Assembly: GCA_019973155.2 (NCBI GenBank)
Contig: BPQB01000091.1
Span: forward strand, 60,343 to 124,342
DNA from: Phanerochaete sordida
Taxonomy: Eukaryota > Basidiomycota > Agaricomycetes > Polyporales > Phanerochaetaceae
DNA length: 64,000 bases
Reading direction: 5' to 3'
Under the pieces are notes generated by a model. The model was not told the origin of the DNA. It did no database searches and worked only from the letters and a program-made list of their open reading frames with translations. This document shows, piece by piece, positions 1-10,333 of this stretch. The position numbers and the translations under genes are program-made. Each line of letters begins with the position of its first letter. The first letter of the stretch is position 1.

Positions 1-198
1 CAGGCGCCTCAATTACTCCAGTAAGCTAGACGAGCTTGAGGGAGTAACGAATCGGCTGCTTAAGTCAATTAGATAGCTACTTCGTCCTAAGTCTCAAAAA
101 AGCACTTCCTCCACCGCTCCCTCCTCGCAAAATTAGCTTAGGCTTAGCTCCTACTTTGGGCTCACCAGCTTCCTCCAAACCCTCCTATTTATTTGTCA
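1..198. other. No gene recognised
   Basis: AT-richer sequence with several in-frame stops. I see no coding stretch or repeat that I can name. It may be the upstream region of the small putative gene that starts at 199. Confidence 0.4.
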
Positions 199-616
199 AT
201 GGCAGTTCCACCCTCGAGGATCTGCGAGACCTGTAATGAGGAAAAGCCCGAAGACAGCTTCGCGCGAAGCAAGAAGAATATGGCGCACCTAAGCCCAAAC
301 TGCGCGGCTTCGAGGTGAGCTCATATTAGCCCATTCACGCCATGCATTTACCCACGACCTTACCTGGAAGCTCGACAACAACCACGAGAAGGCGGCGGAG
401 AGATGTGCGCGACTCCTCCGAGTTCTTGCTGAGGCCATCGAAAAGCGCAAGGACGATAGCGATCAGCGGTGGGTGGATAACGCCATGAAGAAGGCGACCC
501 CTGCAACAAACCTCGCACAAGAGATCGAGTTGCACGAGAATCGCCGCACCCTGCCAATCACCAACACCTCCTCTAACATGCACTTTTTCCGGTATTCTAC
601 CCCTCCTCCTCGTTAA
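199..616 (+). pseudogene. Putative small CxxC protein gene, frame-disrupted
   Basis: An ATG at 199 opens a 38-codon stretch with a CETC zinc-ribbon-like motif followed by a Lys/Arg-rich segment and a further Cys. At 315 the sequence has a good donor (GTGAGC) and an AG at 369-370 would close a 56-nt intron. The following stretch, 371-616, is open and charged/helical (rich in Lys, Glu, Arg, with an acidic-basic pattern), ending in TAA. The two open stretches are, however, out of phase by one base with this splice, so either the splice is different or the gene is broken. I do not recognise the family. The CxxC motif could mean zinc binding; nothing supports a more precise role. Confidence 0.28.
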
Positions 617-1175
617 TAGCTCATGTATACCTCTGCGCCGTATGCTAAAATATAATACTCGTTCGAATTTACACCTTAACGGCCGCCCTTCATGCGTCCA
701 CAGCGACTTCGAGCACGATTTTGGTTTTAGGCGGCAAAAACATACCTGACCTCCATGAAATAAGTATTAACAAACGGACCTGCCCGGAATCGAACGCGCA
801 GCCTCGTTGATTTTTGAAAACGCGTTATACACAGCGCCATCTAACCAACTCAGCTATACAGCCTTGTACGAGGTGGGCTATACACGGTATCCGATGTGAC
901 ACGGCATCCACAATACCCTGGTATAATCCAACGGGAGCCGACTTCGCCGAGTAGCCCGAGATACTTGGAAGGGTTACAAAAACTCTCAATTCTGCTTGAA
1001 TCAAGTCTATATAGTACAGCGTATAGTCATTCTGCACGCCGGTGCCTTAAAGCGCGCCGTCGCGTCGGAACGCTTTAGCGCCTGGCGCACGCGAGCGGAG
1101 TTTGAAAGTGGGACAAACCCGCTGGGACATTACGCTCAAGTATTCTAACTGAGGATCCTCAGCGGCACGTATGTC
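617..1175. other. Gap holding a degenerate tRNA-like element
   Basis: No protein gene seen. The only structure I can name is the tRNA-like element at 780-868; the remainder is unassigned. Confidence 0.4.
780..868 (-). pseudogene. Degenerate tRNA or tRNA-derived element
   Basis: On the minus strand a near-perfect RNA polymerase III A box (TAGCTGAGTTGG, 856-845) is followed after 48 nt by a near-perfect B box (CGTTCGATTCC, 796-786), with a TTCGATT T-loop. The acceptor and T stems pair poorly (several mismatches), so this is not a functional standard tRNA. The long A-to-B distance would suit an intron-containing or long-variable-arm tRNA. It may be a tRNA pseudogene or the head of a tRNA-derived SINE. 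Confidence 0.45.
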
Positions 1176-1628
1176 TCAGGCTTGAACGAGGTTTAGACTG
1201 GGTCCACCACGCAGGCATCTTGTGTAACACTCACCGTGGCGCAGGTGTAGCACCTCGGCTCCGTCCCAGCATAGCTCGCAGACATGTTTCCTCACGTTTT
1301 CGATGCCATCCGCTTTGACGCTCTTTGCGCCTACGGTCTCGAGCCTGCGCAGGGAGCGACCCTCCGCGACGCCGCTGGAAGGAAGCTCGGCGAGGTCCGC
1401 CATCAAGCTTGACGCGTCAAGCGAGACCGGCGTATCATCAGTTCGACTCTGAGATCAGCATGGCAAACGTGCACCGTGAAGAAAGAGCCGCGCACTGTTC
1501 GCCCACGCGTCCAGCCACCGCTCCGCGTCTGCAGGTGCCGATGGCCTGGAGGTGATGTTCGCGGGGCTAACGTCCGTCGCGGCCGTACTGGCAGGCACCT
1601 CGGGCGCGTGGACGGCCTCTGAATCCTC
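1176..1628 (-). pseudogene. 3' fragment of a family A F-box gene
   Basis: The minus-strand reading from about 1628 matches the C-terminal part of the family A gene at 12672-14489: the AERWLDAWA segment, the same intron sequence start, then a second exon with SLRRLETVGAK and GIENVRKHV. The F-box and the first two thirds of the gene are missing. The intron is kept, so this came from a DNA-level duplication and not from a processed transcript. Immediately upstream (1635-1710) lies a copy of the sequence that precedes family B genes, so the fragment is a chimera of a B-type upstream region and an A-type 3' end. It is unlikely to make a working protein. Confidence 0.75.
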
Positions 1629-1634
1629 CAGGAC

Positions 1635-1710
1635 GGGGAGGCAGGTCGACGAACGAGGTACGGCGCTTGTGCACTGCCTCGCGAGATTTGTCTGCTCTTG
1701 TTGTGGGCCC
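1635..1710 (-). repeat. Copy 3 of the family B upstream repeat
   Basis: On the minus strand this matches the sequence upstream of the family B genes at 5975-6065 and 10019-10104, including a CACAACAAGAGCAGAC-type core, a GCACAAGCGCC block and GTTCGTCGACCTGCC. Here it abuts an A-type gene fragment and not a B gene. Confidence 0.6.
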
Positions 1711-1878
1711 CGCAAACCTGCTGTTGCTGTGTAACCCAATCTGCAGCAGCATTTTCGCGGTATATTGCCGGTCCGGCGATCAGGAAAACATAAAGGTGTT
1801 ACTAGTATCTGGGGTATTGAACATGAAGCTTGAAGACAAGGACACGCTAATTTCTATCTGCGTCAATGGCAAGCTGAG

Positions 1879-3652
1879 TCAGGACGCCAGGCCAGCGACA
1901 ATGGGCATGGTAGACCTACCGTATGTCAGGTTCATGCTCTCGACTCTGTCCCAGTTGACCTCTGCGACGTGTTCGCGCAGCCCCTCGACATCTTCTGCTC
2001 GGACGTTCTGCACGCGCGTGAGTTTTAGCCGGCGTATCGCGCGCTCTTCTGCCGTGCTAGCAGCGAGGAGCTGAGCGAGCTCTCTCATGGTGTTTGGCCG
2101 CTCTGGAACAATAGCTTCGGGCCCTACGGAGATTCTCTGTGAGGGGACATATAGCTATACAGAGAACATGTGCGTACTGGGAGCCCGTTCGTCCTCCCAC
2201 TGCTTCGCGTCCTCGGGACCCGACGGCTTGAACTTGACATTCTCCAGCGCAACGTCCGCCGCCGTCGTAGTCGGGAGCAAATAGACCGCGAGGTCCGCCT
2301 TGACACCGTCCAGCACTATGCTGCGCAGCCGCGCGCCGCGCGCGAGCTGGTCAAAGCCCGCGTACGGCCCGAACAGGCCCAGATGCCTGCACACGATGCG
2401 GACGTGCTCGACGCCGTGCAGCGCAAACACGCGCAGAAGCACCACGAGGTCCGCATCGGCCTTGCGCATCCCGCAGCGCAGCACGACGTCCGCCGCACCC
2501 GCGGCGTACCGCGCGTCCGCGCGCCTCCAGCCGCGCAGCACGTACCCGCCGCCGTCCGCGGACTCGATCGAGAAGGCCGCGCAGGGTGCAGACAGTGTGC
2601 TGGGCGGGCCCTGGAGCACCGCGGCGATCGCGTGCGGTACGGGCCGCGGGGCCATGTCGGGCTGGATGTTTCGCACGACGGATTCGATGTCCAGCCGTGC
2701 GTCGGGCGGCAGCGCGACGTGCTGCAGGAAGTGTGCGCACGCCGGCGCGACGCCGATAAGCCGCACGGTGTGGAGGCGTGCGGCAGGCACGGGTTCGTGT
2801 TTGATCTCGGGTACGGGGGGCACGTTGCGCGAGTCTGCGATGCTCACGTCCAGCGCCTCGAGGCGGGGCATGCCGCGCAGCGCGCGCACGAGCTTGCGCA
2901 CGCCGAGCATGTACGCCGTGTAGGGGTCCACGGCGTTCTCCCACATGGGTTGCACGACGAGCGTACGTAGCGTCGCGCAGAGCAGGGGCACGGGCGAGAT
3001 ACTACCCGCCGCGCGGTACTCGAGGTGTTCGAGGGCCGGGAACGCATATGCCCCAGGCGCAGAGCTAATCCTGCCCAGGTCGGGGGCCAAAATAACGAGA
3101 GAGCGTAGCTGGGTTGCTTCCCCTACTACGTCGGAACTGAAGTCTCCAAGCATCGCTGGTGCAGTGACTGCCGTGATGCGGCGAGTCTCTGCCAGGAGCA
3201 GCCACGAGTACAAGTGCATGCGCTTGTCGACCTGCTCCCACGGGAGGCCTCCGGGCGCTGGGGATTTGGCGGGCAGGCGGAACGTGACGGTGATGTTGAG
3301 GCTTCTTGTGCGTTGTAAGATTTTGTATGTGGGATCTGTATCAATGAGGGAGATATTCGTCCACAGCGCGGGGGTCGACAGGGCGATTGCGCGCCAGAGA
3401 CTGCAGACGTGCGTGATTCTTATCCAGCAGTATGGCCGTGGTAGCCGTGGGTCTGCTGGAAGTAGTTCGTGCTTGAGGCTGCGGATGTATATCTCGTGAG
3501 CGTCTTGAGCTGCGTGCCCGAATATCCCCGCGAGTAACTCTGTTGGAAGAGTCGCCATAGGAGATCTACCAGCTATTGAAAGGTTGCTCAGCGATAAAGC
3601 TGCGTTCTACGCGATGTTAAAGGGAAAAGGAAATACCTGTGGACATGGCCAT
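1879..3652 (-). CDS. F-box protein, family A (A1)
   Basis: Likely SCF ubiquitin-ligase substrate receptor. Exons run 3652-3637, 3572-2178 and 2123-1879, giving 551 residues in frame. The first exon is only 16 nt (ATGGCC followed by the ATGTCCACAG shared with A3 and A4). An N-terminal F-box-like segment (LPTELLAGIFGHA, then THVCSLWRAIALSTPALW) is followed by about 450 residues of Leu-rich, LRR-like sequence with no motif I can name. The last intron (54 nt, 2177-2124) has a length divisible by three but contains an in-frame TAG, so it must be removed to reach the conserved end of the protein (NVRAEDVEGLREHV, then WDRVESMNLTYG). The neighbour on its 5' side is the broken B1 gene. The target is unknown; F-box assignment is by pattern. 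Confidence 0.8.
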
Positions 3653-4085
3653 GGTGGTCGAGGTCAAGAAGATTATCATTGAGCGCCGCCCTGATTGCAG
3701 CCTCCGACTCGCAAGCGCCAGGCGTTCAGGATCGCCCTGCATGCATGCATGCCTAGACCATCGCTGCCGAGTGCTATTGCGATGGAACAAGCCGTGATTG
3801 ATTCAAAACGGTAATCGAAGTTTCGTACCCCTGACCCTGAGGGTCGCACGAGGTTCACAGTGCTTAAGTAGAACTTACATAAAGCCCCGCCAACGAAGCA
3901 CAGAGCGAAAGAAAGGAAGGGCCCAATTCCGTGGATTCAGCTCTAGCAGCGTATACGGTGTCTATGAAGCTGTCCATGACGCAGTGATTGTGATAGCCAG
4001 GCCCACGCCGGCAGCAAGTACCCTGTTTACTGCGCACATGATGCCGCAGCTCATCCACGTATCGGATCGTTTTGATGATACCGCC
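3653..4085. other. Intergenic, A1 promoter side
   Basis: Separates the start of A1 from the 3' end of the B1 pseudogene. No ORF of note. It presumably holds the A1 promoter; I see no clear TATA box. Confidence 0.4.
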
Positions 4086-5843
4086 TCAGAGAGTGCATTC
4101 CGCGGTCCACGGCTCCTCCGTATAACGAGGTGAATACGGGCCACGCAGCCAGTCCTCAAACGCCTGCGTCCCCCAGTTCGGAGCTGCACATGCAACGTCG
4201 TGAGTGAGCCAAAGTAACAGAACCGTATGCGAGAGCATACGTACCAGGCGGGGGCGGGATCTCCCTGTCGCGGCGCATCTCGATGAAAGGCTCCAGCCCG
4301 CGCACCGTGCGCGCCGCACAGACGGCGGCGATGTCGGAGACGTGGTCCGTGAACTCGAACGTGTCTACAAAAGCACGGTGAGGCGGAGCAGTGCCAGTGA
4401 GGAAGCGACGAGGCCTACGATTCCACTTCTTCTCCATCTCCTCCGTGTGTGCCCTGTCCCCCGTCAGCGCGGCCTTCGTCTCGAACCGCACCTCACGGAA
4501 GAACATGCGCGAGAGCAGCTCCCACGCGATGGAGCCCTTCATGCGCGCGAGCGCCAGCTGCTCCAACGCAGGTCGCGTGCAGAACCAATGCAGAACGCGC
4601 GGGCGCACGCGAAGACGGGAACGCCGTGCGCCCAGACGAGGTATCCCAGGCGCGCACTCTCCACCGCGTGCAGCGGCAGCACATCGAGGAGCGTGCGGAT
4701 ATCGGCGCGGCCCGCGCCCTTCTCGAGCAGGAGCTCGACGTCCGGCTCGGGATCGCTTTGTGCGGCCCTGAGGGCGAGCGCGCCGCCAGCCGCGCAGTCT
4801 GTGGCCGCCGTGGGCGTTGGTGTGGGTGTGTGCGGCGCTGAGCACGGGCGCGAAGCGCGTGTTGGGGGGCGAGGGCGCGACGAGGCTCTCGGTGACGAGC
4901 TCGAGGACGGTCGTGTTGCTGTGGGTGGCGAAGGGCGAGTCGTAAAAGCGTTCGAGGCGCATTTTGACGCCGCGGGGGAGCGTCGCGAGGCGGAGGAATA
5001 CTGCGCATACGCGCGTGGTCGCCCGGATCTTGAGCACCCGGAGGTGCGGCAGCGCGACCTTTTGCGCGTCCTACAACACGTCCGCGAGCTCGACGTCGAG
5101 GTGCTCCAGCCGGGGCGTGTGCTCGAGCGCGCACATGAGCTCGTCGCGGTCCTTCAGGCACGCCGCGCCGTCCTCGTCCGCTCCGTTGCGCAAGTCCAGC
5201 GCGAACGCGCGCCTGACGACGAGCGTGCGCAGCGCGGCGTGGGCGGCGCCCACAGCGGCAGGCTGCACACGAGGTGCGCGAGCGCGGGGAAGGCGGCTGG
5301 GCCGGGGCTCGCGGGGACGACGGCGTCCGCGGCGGGCGCGGGTGTGGCGCTGGTGAAGATGAGGCGGCGGAGACTGGTGGCCTGCGCAGCGAATTGTGGG
5401 GGAAGAGTCCGGGGAGGGAGGGCATGAGGAGTGTGTCGACGCGCGAGATGTTGTTTCTGACCATCCGCCGAAATTGCGCTGTGCGGCCGTCGACCTTGAG
5501 ACCTCCTCGGCCGTCTTAGTCCTCGCGAGGTACCTGGTAGGTGACAGTGAGCGAGTGCGAGCCCGCGCCGTTCAGCATGCGTGCAGCGGCGCGCTCCAGG
5601 TCAACGTTCACGTGGGACGAGAACGCGGTGTGGGTCTGGAGAACGTCGGGCCAGAGGCGGCAGACACGTGCGAGCTGGAGCATGAGGAGCAGCCGTGGGT
5701 CGGCGCTGGTCCCAGAACGAACACCGCGGACGCCTGCCTTGTTCGCGGACCAGGTGTTGTATCTATTCTTCCTGTGCATCCTGCATGTAGCATTGCAGCA
5801 CGAGCACGATGATCTCGAGTGGCAGGGAGTAGATGGTCGGCAT
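4086..5843 (-). pseudogene. Family B F-box pseudogene (B1)
   Basis: Clear paralogue of the gene at 10334-12106, from the shared start (MPTIYSLPLEI, ATG at 5843) to the shared end (PWTAECTL, stop at 4086). It is disrupted many times. The first-intron donor GT seen in B2 reads AT here. Codons that are Trp in B2 are stops: TAA near 5515 (in B2 GACTGGAGT) and TAG near 5071 (in B2 TTCTGGGAC). A single-base shift near 5400 moves the frame after LLMPSLPGLFP. Later introns keep GT..AG ends. The wreck is recent enough to align end to end. Confidence 0.85.
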
Positions 5844-6252
5844 CGTCGTCTGCAATTTCGTGCTTCTGTCCTGACCGAAACAAAGAATGTGAGAATCGGT
5901 GTTCGGAATAGTCCTGGAGCAGTTTCGATGTAATGGAACATATCTTAAGTTTGTCTCCGAGGAAAGTTCGCTGCGCCGAGGAAGAGGGGAGGTCAACGGA
6001 AGAGGTCAAGAGACGGACGGCGGTTGTGTGACACCTAGAGAGCTCCGTTTGCTCCTGTTGTGACCGCGAGCTCTTGCCGAGGGTCAACGACGGAGAGTCG
6101 AAGACAGACCCACACGTCCCAAACCATCCTCGCAAAAAAACAACACTCAATTCTCCCCCAAAGCATATACACCAATCAAGCAAAAAGCACAGCGACAAAC
6201 CACAACGCACAAAGCACAAAAACACCTCCCCACCCTCCCATCATCTCAATCA
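5844..6252. other. Gap between B1 pseudogene and zinc-finger gene
   Basis: Contains the family B upstream repeat (5975-6065) and a purine/AAA-rich stretch (6130-6240) that is probably the 3' flank of the zinc-finger gene ending at 6253. Confidence 0.45.
5975..6065 (-). promoter_or_regulatory. Family B upstream repeat, copy 1
   Basis: On the minus strand it reads GGTCACAACAGGAGCAAAC, then a CACACAACCGCCG block and TCTTGACCTC. The same ordered blocks lie upstream of B2 (10019-10104). A conserved position 130-230 nt ahead of the start codon in both B genes suggests a promoter or 5' leader element, or simply shared ancestry of the duplicate. Confidence 0.45.
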
Positions 6253-7668
6253 CTACCGCCGCCCATACCCCCCGCCGACATGTATCCGCCCACGCCCGTA
6301 GCCCACACCGCGGCCCAGGCCGCGCCCGAGCCCGCGCGGCGGCATCGGCGGCCGCCGCGTGTTCACGCGCGGTGTGTCTTCGACCGCCGTCGCGTCGTCG
6401 TCGTCTTCTGCGTCCTCGACGTGCGCATCTGGGGCGTTGTCTGAGCCGTCGTGCGCCGCGCCGTGCGCGCGCCCCCGGCCTCTCCCGCGCGTCTGCGTCC
6501 TGGAGGGGCCAGAAGCGCCGTCGACGTCCATAGCGCCGTCGCTCGCATTGCGCGCGTGCCCTGGCGGGGCATCGTGCACTTGCTGCTTGTGGTGCGCGGG
6601 ACGACGCTGCGGATGGTGGTGCTGAGGCTGAGGAAGATGGTGCTGCTGGTGTCCGCCTTGCGCGTGCGCGTTCCCGCCGGCCTTAGCCCGCACGCGCGGC
6701 GGGACGAGCGCGAGCGCGTCGACGGCGCGCGCGAGGGCGTCGTCCGCGGGCGCGGGGCGCGCGGGTTCGTCCGCGTCCGAGTCGTCCTCGACGAGCGGGC
6801 CGTCGGCGAGCCGGAACGGGCTCTGCGCGTGCGTGTGCGGCGGGGGGTCGCGTGCTGTCGTGCGGTCGACGGGTGCTGGCGCGGACGGGGTGTGGGATGG
6901 GGTGTGGTAGGCGGGGACTTCGTTGGTGGTGGCGGCGCCGGGCTCGCGTGGCGCCCACTTGTTTCGGACGAGGCTCGCGCCCTCGCCCCACTTCTTGAGG
7001 AGCCCGCCGACGCCCTTGTTCGTGACGGCGAAGAAGTATTCTTTCGGGTAGCCGTGTGCCTGGATGAGGTGCAGCCGGCGCGTTTTGGGGGTCGCGAAGG
7101 TTTTGGGGCAGCTCGCGAGGTGGCAGGCGAACTGCGTTTGCGGGGCAAAGCGCGGGCAATGGGGCAGCAGCGAAGTGTGTGGGGTGTGGCGTTCAGAAGT
7201 GTACGTGGGATGGTGGGATAGTAGGATGACGACAAGTAAGGTCTCTGGTAAGCTGCCTGGAAATGATGAAGAAGCGCAGCACGCACAATTTTCTCCCCCT
7301 TCTCCTTCCTCAGGGCAGCAATCGGGTCGTGACACTCCGTCTGGTGCTACTTCGCGCCATCAACCACCACGTACACACCCCACAGACGTGCCACTCACCA
7401 GCTCGAGGAGCCGCGGCTCCGGAAACACCGCCCCGCATCCCTTCTCCGCGCACACATGCGCGTGGTACGTGGCGTAGTGCCGCTCGAGCTCGGCCGCGCT
7501 CGCGAGGTGGCACGGGCGGTTCGCGGGCGGGTTGCACGTCGGGGGGAGGGTGCAGAGGAGCTGGCGCTCCATGGCAGATTCTGGCGGTGTGAGGCGCAGG
7601 GCTTTTACAGTCGAGCTTGGGGAAGATGGCGAGGACGAGCGGGGCGAGAGGGGTCGTTTGGCGGACAT
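6253..7668 (-). CDS. C2H2 zinc-finger protein, ZNF511-like
   Basis: Exons 7668-7399, 7346-7287 and 7131-6253 give 402 residues in frame. The N-terminal third holds three widely spaced C2H2-type fingers: a Cys pair with a LERHYATYH helix, CAEKGCGAVFPEPRLLELH with ECHD, and CHLASCPKTFATPKTRRLH with LIQAH. This spacing, and the GYPKEYFFAV segment after the last finger, resemble the conserved eukaryotic ZNF511 family. The C-terminal half is low-complexity (His/Gln-, acidic- and RGRGRG/Gly-Arg-rich), as in RNA-associated proteins. It is divergent with the A2 gene (start-to-start about 360 bp). A decayed fragment of this gene lies near 17.0 kb. Molecular function is not established by the sequence; nuclear location is inferred. 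Confidence 0.78.
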
Positions 7669-8029
7669 GATGCTGGCGCGTGTCCGGGTGTCGTGTGAGG
7701 CGTTACGTAGGCGGGCGGGGCGATTATCTGGTAATGTGTCGTGTATATGAAGGACAAGATGCGAGGGTATACATAAAAATGGGGGAGCCGAGACAAGAGG
7801 CGGAAGAGAGGATGATGGAGGAGGGCAGAAGACAATGGACGAGCGCGCGAACTTCAGGCACGCGTCCTTGGGCTCAATTCGGCAAGCAAAGCCTTTGGAT
7901 CCTAACAGGAACAAACACAGCTTGCTCCTGACGACAGCGTCGGTGCAGCCGCAATATTTCTCCAGGTGTGCTCTAAGCCATTTGTTTGTCGCGGAAGCTG
8001 AGGGGCTTGCGTATCGTTTTGCAGGAAAC
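7669..8029. promoter_or_regulatory. Shared head-to-head intergenic region
   Basis: Lies between the divergent zinc-finger gene (minus) and A2 (plus). It includes a TA-rich patch around 7740-7785 suitable as a promoter for the minus-strand gene. The A2 reading frame stays open back to an ATG at 7835, but that part has no counterpart in the other A genes. Confidence 0.4.
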
Positions 8030-9709
8030 ATGGCGTCGCCTATCATGTCCCTCCCGCCCGAGATATTGACGCAAATATTCGCGGAAGCCGCTCGCGACGC
8101 ACACGAGACATACGTGCGCAGTCTCAAGCACGAAAGCCTCCCCAGAGATCCAGAGCTCCCACGCCCGTACAGCTGGATTACTTTGACACACGTTTGCCGC
8201 CTCTGGCGCGTGATTGCGCTCTCGAGGCCCGCACTGTGGTCAGACATCTCCGTCATCGACGCAGACGCCACGGAAGAGATCATGGAGCGCACGAGAAGCC
8301 ACACCATCACCATCACCTTCCGCCTGCCCGCCAAATCCGTGACGAACGGCGACCTTCCGTGGGCGCAGGCCGACAAACGCATGGACCTCTACTCCTGGCT
8401 GCTCGAGACAGAGCTCCACCGCACCACGGCAATCACCGGACCAGCGATGCTCGGCGACTTCAGCCCCTTCGTCGTCGCACAGGCGACGCGGCTGCGCGCC
8501 CTCGCCATCACCGCCCCGAACATCGGCCCCATCGCCACCGCGCCCGGCGCGTTCGCCTTCCCCGCCCTCGAACACCTCGAGTACCGCGCGGCGGGCCGCC
8601 ATTCGCCCGCGCCCCTGCTCGGCGCGACGCTCCGCACGCTGCTCGTGCAGCCCGCGTGGCAGGACGCCGTCGACCCCGCCGCGACGTACGTCCTAGACGC
8701 GCGCGAGCTCGTGCGCGCGCTCCGCGGCATGCCGCGCCTCGAGGCGCTCGACGTGCGCATCTCCGACACGCACGGCGCGTCCCCGGCGCCCGAACATGAC
8801 GCTGTGCCTGCGCCGCACCTCCGCACCGTGCGCCTCGTCGGCGCCGCGCCGGCGTGCGCGCACGTCCTGCAGCACGTCGCGCTGCCGCCCGACGCACGCC
8901 TGGACATCGAGTGCGTCGCGCGGGACGTCACGCCCGACATGGCGCCGCGGCCCGTGCCGCACGCGATTGCGGCGGTGCTCCGCGGGCCGCCGTGCGCCTT
9001 GTATGCGCCCTGCGCGGCGTTCGCCATCGAGGGCACGGACGGCGGGTACGTGCTGCGCGGCTGGCGGCGCGCGGACGAGCGGTACGCCGAGCGCGCGGCG
9101 GACGTTGTGCTGCGCTGTGGGGCGCGCGAGGCGGGCGCGGTTCTCGCGGTGCTGCTGCGCGTGTTTGCGCTGCATGCTGTGGAGCATGTCCGTATCGCGT
9201 ATGGGCAGCTGGACCTGTTTGGGGCGTGCGCCGGCTTTGAGGAGCTCGCGCGGGGGGTGCGGCTGCGCAGCATGGTCCTGGACGGCGTCGAGGTCGCGCT
9301 CGTGAGCTGTTTGCTTCTGAGTACGACGGCGGCGGATGTTACGCTGGAGAATATCAAGTTCAAGCCGTCGGACCCTCGGGACGCGAAGCAGTGGGAGGAG
9401 GAGCGGGCTGCCGGTACGTGCGAATTCTGCGCATACATATACACTTGCTCACAGAGAGTTTCTGTAGGGCCCGACGCCGTGGTTCTAGAGTCACAGAAAA
9501 GCATGAGAGCGCTCGCGCAGCTCCTCGCTGGAAGCTCGACAGTGCGCTCGCTGCGCACCCTGCGGCTCAGACGCGTGACGAACGTCAGGGCACAAGACGT
9601 CGACGCACTGCGGGAGCACATCGCCGTGCTGGAGTGGGACGGAGTCGAGAGCATCGACCTGAGCTACGACAGGTCCACTACTACCGTCGTCAACAGCCTG
9701 GCACCCTGA
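8030..9709 (+). CDS. F-box protein, family A (A2)
   Basis: Exons 8030-9413 and 9468-9709 encode 541 residues. The F-box-like N terminus reads LPPEILTQIFAEAARDAH, then THVCRLWRVIALSRPALW; the rest is Leu-rich and aligns along its length with A1. The 54-nt intron (9414-9467) sits at the same place as in the other A genes, has a length divisible by three and lacks a stop, so keeping it would insert 18 residues. Unlike A1, A3 and A4 I find no ATGTCCACAG mini-exon upstream, so I start at the first ATG ahead of the F-box. An in-frame ATG at 7835 could add 65 residues. Probable SCF substrate receptor; target unknown. Confidence 0.8.
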   Translation: MASPIMSLPPEILTQIFAEAARDAHETYVRSLKHESLPRDPELPRPYSWITLTHVCRLWRVIALSRPALWSDISVIDADATEEIMERTRSHTITITFRLPAKSVTNGDLPWAQADKRMDLYSWLLETELHRTTAITGPAMLGDFSPFVVAQATRLRALAITAPNIGPIATAPGAFAFPALEHLEYRAAGRHSPAPLLGATLRTLLVQPAWQDAVDPAATYVLDARELVRALRGMPRLEALDVRISDTHGASPAPEHDAVPAPHLRTVRLVGAAPACAHVLQHVALPPDARLDIECVARDVTPDMAPRPVPHAIAAVLRGPPCALYAPCAAFAIEGTDGGYVLRGWRRADERYAERAADVVLRCGAREAGAVLAVLLRVFALHAVEHVRIAYGQLDLFGACAGFEELARGVRLRSMVLDGVEVALVSCLLLSTTAADVTLENIKFKPSDPRDAKQWEEERAAGTCEFCAYIYTCSQRVSVGPDAVVLESQKSMRALAQLLAGSSTVRSLRTLRLRRVTNVRAQDVDALREHIAVLEWDGVESIDLSYDRSTTTVVNSLAP

Positions 9710-10333
9710 CCCCGCCTACCGTTGACGCAGATAGAAATTAGCATGTCCTTGTCTTCATGTTCAATAACACGGACACCGGAGAACACCTCGAGGTTTTCCC
9801 TCATAAGCTTCATCGTCGGAACGGCCATGGACCGCGAAAGCCTGGCTCGCGCCGCGGATTGACTTGGTCACACAGCGACCTAGTGACACAGGCCCCCGAA
9901 CGACGAACTTGACGGCCTGCGACCGGTTGACCTGGGACCGATTTTGTGGTCACAGACGTCCAGTATACTGTCATTGTGCTGTCCTCGAGCCTCTGGACGG
10001 AATCGCCCAGCTCGCGTGGGTCACAACAAGGGCAAACAAAGCTCGTGGGGCGGCACACAAGCGCCGCCCGCCTCTTGACCTCGTTCGTCGACCTGCCTCC
10101 TAGGGTAGATCCACACCGCGGCTAACTGGCGTTGGAAGCAGATCTGAGGTATGTTGTATGATCTTTTACAACACTTTCTTCTTTCATTGCCGCGGTCTCT
10201 TTTGACCGGCGCCCATCGGGAGGCTCCAGCCCAGAACTTGGAAGAGATGTCGAGTTACACGAGGGCAATTCCGGATACCATTCCTCTAACTTCTTGCTCC
10301 AGTCAGACCTGAAGTACGGAACTGCAGACGGCC
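9710..10333. other. Gap between A2 and B2
   Basis: Holds the 3' flank of A2 and, at 10019-10104, the family B upstream repeat. No other gene seen. Confidence 0.45.
10019..10104 (+). promoter_or_regulatory. Family B upstream repeat, copy 2
   Basis: Reads GTCACAACAAGGGCAAAC, then a GCACACAAGCGCCGCC block, CTCTTGACCTC and GTCGACCTGCCTCC. It matches the copies at 5975-6065 (minus) and 1635-1710 (minus) and sits about 230 nt before the B2 start. Confidence 0.45.

Noticed and set aside
2170..2970. 266-codon frame on the plus strand opposite A1
   Set aside because: Antisense shadow of the GC-rich A1 coding sequence, Arg/His-rich, with no domain.
5071..5268. B1 pieces as separate small genes
   Set aside because: Each open piece aligns with a consecutive part of B2; they are parts of one broken gene.
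7835..8029. N-terminal extension of A2 from an ATG at 7835
   Set aside because: No counterpart in A1, A3 or A4 and no known motif; kept only as an alternative start.
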